From Thermoproteota archaeon (GTDB lineage: Archaea; Korarchaeota; Korarchaeia; Korarchaeales; Korarchaeaceae): a stretch of DNA of 48,115 nucleotides. Within the stretch, counting starts at the first letter, position 1, and each line of letters starts with the position of its first letter. The notes under the pieces were generated by a model. It ran no database searches, was not told the DNA's origin, and worked only from the letters and a program-made list of their open reading frames with translations. Made by a program: the position numbers and the translations under genes. Positions 30,995 to 38,413 of this stretch are shown piece by piece. The stretch lies in contig JAOZFI010000050.1 in NCBI GenBank assembly GCA_027491395.1, positions 1 to 48,115 of the forward strand, read 5' to 3'.

Positions 30995-32428
30995 TCACTC
31001 GAGCTCCTTTAGGATCCTCCTGACCATTTTCAGTCTCTTCTCCAAACCCTTTATCTCCCTCTGGAGCCTCCATATCCTCCACTTCACGGCTACCCTCTTC
31101 AAGGGGTTGACCCTCCTAGATAAAAGTGCCTCCACGATGTTCCTCCTGTCCTCTATCGCCGCTTCCAGTAAGAGGCTCGCCTCCATGGCTTCCGTCCTGT
31201 AGGGCTCTAGGTCCTCCTCTAAGAGACCAAGCTCCCTCTCGTACTCTTCTTTGAGCATCTGGTATACCGCTTCATCCATGACCTCCTTCCTGCCCTCCAA
31301 GGTGCTGAGCAAGTCCCTCATCTCATTCCTCCTCTTAACTAAGTCCTTAACGACATCTGACCTCAGTCTGGCCGGAGGTAAGGACCATATCTCAGGAGAT
31401 CTGACTGAAATACTCTTAATTCCTCTTTCCTTAGCTTTGACCCTAGATTTTGGGGCCCTCCTTACGAATTTCTTCTCACTCCTTCCTCTTCCACTCTCTC
31501 CCTTTATCCCCTCCTCTATCACCTCATCCTTCAACTTCCTTCCTGCATCCTCGGTCTCAGATACGGTGATCTCCGTCTGGATCGAGAGGAACCTGACCAC
31601 CTCTTGCAAGCTGGGAGGGGGTCTTGGCTTGGGATTCGGGGTGGAACCCAAGTGGGCGCTCTTAACACTACCTACCTTCACGAAACCGGGTCTGAAGGTG
31701 AAGGGCCCCTCCACATAAGCCACTCCCCTCTCGAGGCTGCTTATCCTCGAGGCCACGTCCTTGCTGAGCCCCAAGTACTGGATCACAGCGGACAGGTCCC
31801 TGATGTACTCTACCCTCAGGACGATCTTGTTCTCAGCCTGACTGAGCAAAGTCTTCGAAACCAGCTGGGGCCTCTGGGTTGAGAACATTAGCCCTATACC
31901 CTTTTTCCTCCCCCTAGTTGCCAGTGTATTCAGCCACGTTAGTGTGCTCATCGCCTCCTTGCCCAGGGTGCTTCCAGCTCCCTTCTCAGGAGCTAGCTCC
32001 TTGGCCTCATCCACCACGACTAGAAATCCATCCGAGCTTCCTATCTTCATCAGACCCTCAATGATTCCGGCTGCCAACTTAGTAGAGGTATCTGGCTTGT
32101 ACTTGGACATGTCGAGGATGAAGCTGACTCCCTTGACGGCCACCTGGGCTAATCTACTAGGGGAGGCTCTCGTGAGATCTACATCCCCATCGGGAGATAT
32201 AATAAGCATGTTGAATACATCAGCTAGGGAGGTGTGCTCTCCCTCCGGGTCTATGATACCTACGGGATAGCCCCTCTCCAGCAGCTCCTCAACCACCTTC
32301 CTTATGGTCCAAGACTTGCCGTAACCCGTTTTGGCTATAACGGCAGTCCTTCCCGTCACTAATTCGGCTATTTTCAGTTTAAATTCCTCTCCGCTATCGA
32401 TCTCCCGCCCTAGAACTATCGTGTCCAT
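30995..32428 (-). CDS. HerA-like DNA-translocating ATPase
   Basis: A 477-residue P-loop ATPase of the HerA/FtsK-like group. Residues 1-25 form a HAS-like beta segment, Walker A is AKTGYGKS (32-39), IIDPEGEHTSL follows as in HerA, and Walker B is FLVVVDEAKELAP (about 135-147). TRGRKKGIGLMFSTQRPQLV is the usual sensor region. After about residue 270 a Pro-rich and charged linker leads to a C-terminal coiled-coil (about 350-477), a less common addition. HerA works with NurA in end resection, but no nurA is in the window, so this may be a paralogue with another DNA role. The ATG at 32428 is preceded by AGTGATG. Confidence 0.82.
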   Translation of the reverse strand: MDTIVLGREIDSGEEFKLKIAELVTGRTAVIAKTGYGKSWTIRKVVEELLERGYPVGIIDPEGEHTSLADVFNMLIISPDGDVDLTRASPSRLAQVAVKGVSFILDMSKYKPDTSTKLAAGIIEGLMKIGSSDGFLVVVDEAKELAPEKGAGSTLGKEAMSTLTWLNTLATRGRKKGIGLMFSTQRPQLVSKTLLSQAENKIVLRVEYIRDLSAVIQYLGLSKDVASRISSLERGVAYVEGPFTFRPGFVKVGSVKSAHLGSTPNPKPRPPPSLQEVVRFLSIQTEITVSETEDAGRKLKDEVIEEGIKGESGRGRSEKKFVRRAPKSRVKAKERGIKSISVRSPEIWSLPPARLRSDVVKDLVKRRNEMRDLLSTLEGRKEVMDEAVYQMLKEEYERELGLLEEDLEPYRTEAMEASLLLEAAIEDRRNIVEALLSRRVNPLKRVAVKWRIWRLQREIKGLEKRLKMVRRILKELE

Positions 32429-32614
32429 CGTAGGTCATCACTTCCCTGGAAATTTAAGGGGACCGGCGTAAAGTTAGAAAAATCAGATAAATAAAATAAA
32501 ATTAGATAAGTCTAAGTTAACTCCGTGAACTTTATGTTTCGCGTAACGATTTTAAGTTATACCATGCGTCAAGACATTACTACGACGGATCTCCCACCTC
32601 GGGAGGCCTGAAAT

Positions 32615-34567
32615 ATGAGGAAGATGTTCTGGTTACCAATCCTGTCCATAGCTGCGCTGACGTTGGCGTTCGCATTACTACCAGTGCTGGCTAACCCCGG
32701 GGAGGTCGGTTTCGGAGATGCTCAGAGCATCGAGGCATCAGCGCAGGAAGTTCTGGCTAGGGTGAGCCCGGAAACTAAGGCCTGTCTGAACTGCCACGCT
32801 GACCCCAATACTGTTAAGATGCAGGTTCCCTATTACGACTGGTTGAGGAGTAAGCACGCCTGGCATACTCCAGATGAACTGGAAGCCTATTACAGGAACA
32901 TCTTCGGAGAGGACGCCAATCTGGCCAGCAAGTTCAAGGGATACCCGTACGTCGTGGGATGTTATGAATGCCACGGAATGTTCGCCGATTCCGACAGGCC
33001 CGATGTCGTTGACCACAATGGCTACAAGATCGTGGTGGATGTGACCCCGAAGGACTGCCAGCAGTGTCACTATAAGGAGACCAAGGAGATGAGCTGGACT
33101 AAGCACGCGTTCGCCGCACTTAACGCTAACCTCAAGCCTTGGTACACCCTCGTACTCCAGAAGACCTATGGAGATGTCGCCAAGGCTGAATACGACAAGC
33201 TGTTCAAGGATGTGGTCGAGTGGCCGTTTTACAAGAAGTACGCGAAGGACTTCTATAACGGAGACGAGAAGGCCGTGAACGCGAGCAAGTACTACTTCTA
33301 CGGCGACAAGTTCAAGTTCGTATCGACCCTCTATCCATCTCACGGGATGCTCACTCACGAGGTGCCCAACCTGACCGCCAACTACTTGGGCATCGACTAC
33401 CACTTCATCATGGAGCACCCCAAGTACAACAACTCCTACGTTTACTTGGCCTGTATGGAGTGTCACGGCTCCGCAGTGCTACCGGCCAAGCCCAACGCCA
33501 TAGTTGGTGTTGACGCGCCCTATGCTAAGGTCGATGGCACTCCCGACATGGTGCTCCTCGGATGGCCCAACAACGGCGCTGGGAGGGTAAACCCCGACGG
33601 GAGCCTTGGCAGCTGCGCCACATGCCACACGAGACATACCTTCAGCATGGAGGAGGCTAGGAAGCCCCACACTTGTGGTCAGTGCCATCTCGGATATGAC
33701 CACCCGCAGATAGAGATCTACGAGGAAAGCAAGCACGGTAACATATACGATTCCGAGGGAGAATCTTGGAACTACACCAACCTGCCGTGGGTGCCCGGAG
33801 TGGACTTCAGGGCCCCGACCTGCGCTACCTGCCACATGAGCCACCTCGCCGACAAGAATGGCAAGATTATAGTGCCGGGAACTCACGACCTCGGAGCTAG
33901 GCTGACTTGGGAGATACAGGCCAAGTGGAGCTTCGGTCAGACGTACTATCCTGACCCACTGAACAACAAGTTCAATAAGAAGAGGCCAGACTGGAAGAAC
34001 CCGCTCACCATGGGCAACGCCGCCCTATCCTCGACTGACAACCCGAGGGGCAGGATGATGTCAGTGTGCAAGAGCTGCCACTCCAGCGAATGGGTGTACT
34101 CGTACTTCACTTGGTACGACAGCGTAAACATGGACTACAACATAACGTGGAAGTACGCAATAGACATGCTCAAGAAGGCCTACGAGCAGGGAATACAGGA
34201 GGATAGGAAGGGCCAGACCATAATGGATAGGAAGGCTTTGGGAGATGACACGGACGAGTACATGGAGATCATGTACTATTACATATGGCACCACGACGGC
34301 AGGAGGTGGAGGATGGGAGCCTCCATGATGGGTCCGGACTACACGCACTGGCTCGGTATAGTCGATACGGTCATGGACAAGCTAGGGAGGATGTCCGCCT
34401 ATTACGAGACCCAGCTCAAGATAAAGCAGCTGGAGAGCAAGGTTGAGAAGGTATCAGGAGCTGGCGTTGGCGCCGGAATGAACATGTTCACCTTCATAGC
34501 GACGGTGCTCTCTCTGGTGGCCATCGTGCTGGTCCTCATCGACATCCTAGTAAGGAGGAAGAAGTAA
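32615..34567 (+). CDS. Membrane-anchored octaheme c-type cytochrome, hydroxylamine oxidoreductase-like
   Basis: A 650-residue exported cytochrome with a signal peptide (about 1-26) and one C-terminal membrane helix (about 622-645, then VRRKK). Eight CxxCH sites start at Cys57, 116, 148, 280, 334, 354, 403 and 485, the octaheme count and uneven spacing of the HAO family. The C-terminal HHDGRRWRMGASMMGPDYTHW is also a typical HAO-family block. Members oxidise hydroxylamine or hydrazine, or reduce nitrite to ammonia; direction here is unknown, and whether the active-site crosslinking Tyr is present needs structural alignment. An upstream A/T-rich region (32465-32560) holds the likely promoter and GGGAGG precedes the ATG. 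The Ccm operon follows directly. Confidence 0.88.
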   Translation: MRKMFWLPILSIAALTLAFALLPVLANPGEVGFGDAQSIEASAQEVLARVSPETKACLNCHADPNTVKMQVPYYDWLRSKHAWHTPDELEAYYRNIFGEDANLASKFKGYPYVVGCYECHGMFADSDRPDVVDHNGYKIVVDVTPKDCQQCHYKETKEMSWTKHAFAALNANLKPWYTLVLQKTYGDVAKAEYDKLFKDVVEWPFYKKYAKDFYNGDEKAVNASKYYFYGDKFKFVSTLYPSHGMLTHEVPNLTANYLGIDYHFIMEHPKYNNSYVYLACMECHGSAVLPAKPNAIVGVDAPYAKVDGTPDMVLLGWPNNGAGRVNPDGSLGSCATCHTRHTFSMEEARKPHTCGQCHLGYDHPQIEIYEESKHGNIYDSEGESWNYTNLPWVPGVDFRAPTCATCHMSHLADKNGKIIVPGTHDLGARLTWEIQAKWSFGQTYYPDPLNNKFNKKRPDWKNPLTMGNAALSSTDNPRGRMMSVCKSCHSSEWVYSYFTWYDSVNMDYNITWKYAIDMLKKAYEQGIQEDRKGQTIMDRKALGDDTDEYMEIMYYYIWHHDGRRWRMGASMMGPDYTHWLGIVDTVMDKLGRMSAYYETQLKIKQLESKVEKVSGAGVGAGMNMFTFIATVLSLVAIVLVLIDILVRRKK

Positions 34568-34597
34568 GTTAGAGGAGCTAAACTCCCCCAACAACAT

Positions 34598-34608
34598 TAT
34601 TTTTTATT
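34598..34608 (+). promoter_or_regulatory. T-rich element: TATA box of ccmC and possible terminator of the cytochrome gene
   Basis: TTATTTTTTAT lies 31 nt after the octaheme cytochrome stop and about 27 nt before the ATG at 34630. It can act as a U-rich terminator for the former and a promoter for the ccm operon, allowing separate expression levels. Confidence 0.4.
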
Positions 34609-34629
34609 CGAGGCGTGAGGGATCCCCCA

Positions 34630-35670
34630 ATGAGAAAGCTAGTAGCGGCGCTGGCTGTCACGTCACTAGCGGATGCTGCAACCCTGTGGATCTCCCAGGT
34701 GTTAGGCCCGTTTCCTTCCGTGGTTCCCTTAGGAAATCCGACCGCTTACAGGAACCTGTATGTGCATGTCCCCATCTCAGTGTCTACTTATCTACTCTTC
34801 ACCTTGGGATTCTTCCTAGCGCTCTCCTACCTCCTCAAGGGAAAAGGATGGATGGAGGAGATGGCCCATTCCTTCATATTAGCGGGCCTCGTGACGGGCT
34901 TCTCCACCCTAGTCACCGGCATGATATGGGCATCGGAATCATGGGGCTCAGCTTGGAACTGGGATCCCAGAGAGACAGGGGTCCTCTTCATGTTCTTAGC
35001 CTTCTTAGTTTACTTGGCTGTCAGGTCTAGCATAAAGGACCCTGATGTGAGGCCCAAGGTATCTATGGCCTTCGCCGTTGCCGCCTACGCCACAATCCCA
35101 CTGAGCTTCTTGGTCCCCTACTTGATGCCCAGCCTGCATCCCACCATGCCGGAGACCAGCATGTTCATCAGAGGAGGGCTCACTCCCCTGATCTTCGGGG
35201 GCAGAATAATCTTGGTCTCACTGGAAGGAGCACTCTTGGCCCTTCTTATTAGATCCGGAGGTGTGAGAGGCGCTAAGCTTGCGGTCATCCCGGTGGTTCT
35301 GGTGGCCGTGCTGTTGCTAGCGATGCAGCTGCCCCCCAACTTGGCAGGGGGCGAGACTCTCAAGGTCCAGGTGATATCTGGCACGATGGAGAACGGGACC
35401 CTACATCTGAAGGTGAGGTCTTCTCAAGGAACTTACGACCTCCTCTACAAAGGGAAACCACCGATAAATCCGCTTTTCGTCACATTCGGTGGGGGGAGGA
35501 GGCTAACTCTGGAGAAGCACTGGCTGCTGGTGGAAGGGAGGGTCGAGGACGGTACCATAGTGGCGAGCAGCCTGAAGCTGATACCCTATTGGGGGAATCC
35601 CGTCAACGCGATGATATACGCGCTAACCCTTTTCACCCTCGCCTACCTAGCAGGGAGGGAGAGGAAATGA
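34630..35670 (+). CDS. ccmC: CcmC-like heme-handling protein with an added CcmE-like OB domain
   Basis: Delivers heme to the chaperone CcmE in System I cytochrome c maturation. Residues 1-235 hold about six helices and the tryptophan-rich WWD motif WGSAWNWDPRETG (105-117); His46 (YVHVP) and His near 164 are candidate heme ligands. The next 95 residues are an outer-face domain with the CcmE order (LKVQVISGTMENGTL, YDLLYKGKPPINPLF, LLVEGRVEDGTIVASSLKL) but no heme-binding His or Cys, then a final helix. This CcmC-CcmE-like fusion is unusual. I chose the ATG at 34630 over the GTG at 34615 because of TATA spacing. Its stop overlaps the ccmE start (ATGA). Confidence 0.83.
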   Translation: MRKLVAALAVTSLADAATLWISQVLGPFPSVVPLGNPTAYRNLYVHVPISVSTYLLFTLGFFLALSYLLKGKGWMEEMAHSFILAGLVTGFSTLVTGMIWASESWGSAWNWDPRETGVLFMFLAFLVYLAVRSSIKDPDVRPKVSMAFAVAAYATIPLSFLVPYLMPSLHPTMPETSMFIRGGLTPLIFGGRIILVSLEGALLALLIRSGGVRGAKLAVIPVVLVAVLLLAMQLPPNLAGGETLKVQVISGTMENGTLHLKVRSSQGTYDLLYKGKPPINPLFVTFGGGRRLTLEKHWLLVEGRVEDGTIVASSLKLIPYWGNPVNAMIYALTLFTLAYLAGRERK

Positions 35671-36080
35671 AGGGAGTGTTGCTGGCAGCGTCCATAGCCT
35701 TGGTGGTCCTCTTGGTGGGATACATGGCCATAACCTCCAGCTCATATGAGCAGGTATCTCAGCTCGCCAAGTATAGGAAGCCCACGATGGTCACGGTCAG
35801 GGCCCTTGTGGCTGACATCAAGACCCTGCCCGAGAAGGATCTGATACTCTTCTTGCTGGAGGACGAGAACGGGAGCAAGATCTACGCCTTTTATGGCCTC
35901 ACTAGGTTTATCAGCCAGTACGGGGCCCCACCCTCTCACTCGACGGTGGAACAGGAGGTCATCATTAGGGGGATGTTCTATCCCGAGAGGATGGGAGATG
36001 TTCTGGGGAGGATGGAGATAAAGGAGATCCTGCAGGGGTGCCACAAGGCCTACGAGGCCCCTCCAGCCACGGGTGGTTGA
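35667..36080 (+). CDS. ccmE: Heme chaperone CcmE, Cys (CxxxY) type
   Basis: A 137-residue membrane-anchored OB-fold protein (helix about 3-22) that carries heme covalently from CcmC to CcmF. The OB strands run from PTMVTVRALVADIKTL to VIIRGMFYPER. The heme-binding residue is Cys125 in GCHKAYEAP, with Tyr129 four residues on; most bacteria use His in HxxxY, whereas CxxxY is the variant known from some archaea and sulfate reducers. The ATG at 35667 overlaps the ccmC stop; the longer ORF start inside ccmC is rejected. The ccmA start is immediately adjacent. Confidence 0.85.
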   Translation: MKGVLLAASIALVVLLVGYMAITSSSYEQVSQLAKYRKPTMVTVRALVADIKTLPEKDLILFLLEDENGSKIYAFYGLTRFISQYGAPPSHSTVEQEVIIRGMFYPERMGDVLGRMEIKEILQGCHKAYEAPPATGG

Positions 36081-36710
36081 GTGATACTCGAGTTCAGGGA
36101 TGTGTGGAAGAGCTTCGGGAGCGGGTACGTGATAAGGGGGATCACCCTCTCCTTAGGAAGGGGGGAGCTGGTGGCGATAGTAGGCCCCAATGGTTCCGGG
36201 AAGACCACCATCCTGAGGCTAGCCTCGGGCCTCATAGCTCCCTCGAGGGGAGAGGTACTAGTGGAAGGGAAGGATGCCAGAAGCCCCGCTGCCAAGGCCC
36301 TCCTAGGTTATGTCCCCCACTATCCACCCATCTACGGAGACCTGACCGTTCGGGAGAATCTGATATATTACGCGGGCCTCTACGGATATGCTGACCTGTC
36401 CAACGTAGAGCCCATCTTGAAGGAGCTCGGTCTGGACGCCTTCTTTGACAGGAGAGTCGTCGAGTTGAGTTACGGGTGGAGGAAGAGGGTAGATATTGTG
36501 AGGGCCCTCCTCCACGACCCACCCCTACTCCTTATTGACGAACCGTTCTCCGGACTGGATGACGCAGGGAGGAGGTGGCTGATCGAGTTCCTCACCCGGT
36601 TGGTGTCAGCTGGCAGGACAGTGGTCATGACATCTCCAAGGGCGGATGTGGAGCTGGAAGCGAAGGTGTACGAGATCAGGGAGGGAAGATTGAGTGCTGC
36701 TACAGGTTAA
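36081..36710 (+). CDS. ccmA: Heme exporter ATP-binding protein CcmA
   Basis: A 209-residue ABC ATPase. Walker A is GPNGSGKT (35-42), the signature is LSYGWRKRVDIVRAL (about 134-148) and Walker B is LLLIDEPFSGLDD. With CcmB and CcmC it drives release of heme-loaded CcmE rather than simple heme export. The start is the GTG at 36081, directly after the ccmE stop; ccmB begins 17 nt before its end. Specific assignment comes from the operon. Confidence 0.87.
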   Translation: MILEFRDVWKSFGSGYVIRGITLSLGRGELVAIVGPNGSGKTTILRLASGLIAPSRGEVLVEGKDARSPAAKALLGYVPHYPPIYGDLTVRENLIYYAGLYGYADLSNVEPILKELGLDAFFDRRVVELSYGWRKRVDIVRALLHDPPLLLIDEPFSGLDDAGRRWLIEFLTRLVSAGRTVVMTSPRADVELEAKVYEIREGRLSAATG

Positions 36711-37338
36711 GAGGATCCTGTGGAAAGACCTGAAGCTCGAGGCTAGGAACCTGCCAGAGCTGGGCGGAGCGGCCATATTCTCGGTGGCATCGTCCAGCTT
36801 GCTGGGCTTCTCACTAAGCAGGTTGTCGGTTGAGGATCCCCTTCCCTTTGCAGGTACCGGCCTCATGCTCATCGCCCTCTTCCTATCGGTCTTCACCTCG
36901 GTCATGACCGTTGTGAGGGAGGAGGATCTTGGCACGCTGGATGGAGTCAGGATGTCGCCCGTCGAACCGGTAACCTTCTTCCTAGCGAAACTCCTTCTTA
37001 CTTTCATCCTGTTGGAGACCCTGATCACGCTGTCCTTCCTGACCATCGTGGGTCTGTCTGGCTGGACCGAGGGAGCGATCTACCTCTATTCCCTAGTAGC
37101 CTCATCCGGGGTCTATCTGGCGTCAATATCGGCCCTATCCTCAGCTATTTCCGTCTACCTGAGAGCGAGGGGAGTTCTCTTACCTACCATGATCCTCGTG
37201 CTGAGCCTCCCGATAATTCAGGAGACCCTCTCATTCCTGACCTCTGGGGATTACTCTCGAACCGTGATACTAGCTACTTCGGGCCTCTTGTTCTCACTGA
37301 TCGCCTCTTGGTTGGCTGGTTACATTCTGGAGGTGTGA
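36694..37338 (+). CDS. ccmB: Heme exporter membrane protein CcmB
   Basis: A 214-residue permease with six helices. LLQVKRILWKDLKLEARN at the start and VREEDLGTLDGVRMSPVEPVTFFLAKLL in the middle (compare the RDEAGGTLDQLLLSP-type motif of bacterial CcmB) identify it. It forms the CcmA2B2 complex acting on CcmC/CcmE. The start is the GTG at 36694, overlapping ccmA by 17 nt; the thioredoxin-CcdA gene follows after three nt. Confidence 0.87.
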   Translation: MLLQVKRILWKDLKLEARNLPELGGAAIFSVASSSLLGFSLSRLSVEDPLPFAGTGLMLIALFLSVFTSVMTVVREEDLGTLDGVRMSPVEPVTFFLAKLLLTFILLETLITLSFLTIVGLSGWTEGAIYLYSLVASSGVYLASISALSSAISVYLRARGVLLPTMILVLSLPIIQETLSFLTSGDYSRTVILATSGLLFSLIASWLAGYILEV

Positions 37339-37341
37339 GTA

Positions 37342-38409
37342 ATGAGGGTAAGCTATCAGAACATCTTGGCCATTGTCATCGTGCTGACGTCCGTGGGTCT
37401 CGGCCTCCTAGTCTCCTTCAGCAGCAAGGGTGTTGCCATACAGATCTATGCAGGGGAGCTGGACAGGCAGCTCAAGGAGGGAGTAGTGGCCGTCATGTTC
37501 TGGAGCGAGACCTGCTCCTCCTGCGAGTTGATGAAGCCCTACTGGATGCAGGTGGAGGCCTCTCCGCCCGAGGACGTCCGCGTGATGGATGTGCCCCTCG
37601 TTCCCGGGGAGACTGACCGGCTCTTCATGGAGTACGGGGTCACGGAGACCCCCACCTTCTTAGTCCTCAGGGAGGGCGCCGTGGTGGCCAAGATCGTGGG
37701 CCCGGTTCAGTCCGACGACCCGGCCCTATACTTCAGGAGATGGATAGAATCAGCTGCTAAGATGGCGAGTACCTCCGAAGAGCAGGTCACGGGATGGGAA
37801 CCGGCCACACTTGCCCTTCTCCCATTCTTGGGTGCGCTGGTCGCCCTATCTCCCTGCTCGGCGCCTATAGTCGCTGCCTACGCCACCATGAGGAGGGTGA
37901 GGGGGAAGGGAGATTACGCTGTCTGTCTGGGATCCTCGTTCTTCGGTACAATGGTTTTGGGTTCTCTCATGGTCGTTGCCGCTTCCTTCGTGGCGGGCCT
38001 CATCAAGGGATTGACCTTCGCCCTAGCCGTGGCCGCCATACTTTTCGGGTCGCTCACCATCTTCACTGCCTCTGAATCCTGTCCTTTACCGGGCCAGAGG
38101 GTGAGAGGGTTACTATCATCCGGCCTACCAGCGGCGTGCTTCAGCTTCGGTCTGGTATCCCTTCAGTGCAGCCTGCCCTTGCTCGCTGGCTACATAGCCC
38201 TCATAAGCGCGACCGGTGATGTGCTCGGCGGGGTAGCGGGCGTGGCTCTGCTCGCCCTAGGCATGGCAGCCGCGCTTGTCGCCTCCCTCTACTTGGCGAA
38301 GAGGGCGACCGGAGCCTTCTCCAAGGCCATGAAGAACCCCGCTTGGCTGGAGAGGATAAGCGGTGGTATTCTCGTAGCCTTGGGCATCTACCTCCTGCTT
38401 GTGGGGTGA
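37342..38409 (+). CDS. Thioredoxin-CcdA fusion protein (thiol transport for apocytochrome c)
   Basis: Residues 1-28 are an anchor, 30-145 an extracytoplasmic thioredoxin domain with active site C58-SS-C61 (WSETCSSCELMKPYW) and cis-Pro in TETPTFLVL, and 155-355 a CcdA-like unit of about six helices with the two reactive Cys, C172 (LSPCSAP) and C276 (VSLQCSLPLLAGY). Electrons from cytosolic thioredoxin would pass through the CcdA part to the fused outer thioredoxin and reduce CxxCH cysteines before heme attachment. Fusion places CcdA and CcmG-like roles in one chain. It lies within the ccm operon, three nt after ccmB. Confidence 0.85.
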   Translation: MRVSYQNILAIVIVLTSVGLGLLVSFSSKGVAIQIYAGELDRQLKEGVVAVMFWSETCSSCELMKPYWMQVEASPPEDVRVMDVPLVPGETDRLFMEYGVTETPTFLVLREGAVVAKIVGPVQSDDPALYFRRWIESAAKMASTSEEQVTGWEPATLALLPFLGALVALSPCSAPIVAAYATMRRVRGKGDYAVCLGSSFFGTMVLGSLMVVAASFVAGLIKGLTFALAVAAILFGSLTIFTASESCPLPGQRVRGLLSSGLPAACFSFGLVSLQCSLPLLAGYIALISATGDVLGGVAGVALLALGMAAALVASLYLAKRATGAFSKAMKNPAWLERISGGILVALGIYLLLVG

Positions 38410-38413
38410 ACTC

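Noticed and set aside
32428-32445. GTGATGA on the minus strand upstream of the HerA-like gene as a second C/D RNA
   Set aside because: The nearest CTGA is about 60 nt away inside the coding region and flanking sequences do not pair; it reads as a ribosome binding site.
32738-33886. Long minus-strand frames opposite the octaheme cytochrome
   Set aside because: The plus frame carries eight CxxCH motifs, a signal peptide and an anchor; the opposite frames are shadows of codon bias.
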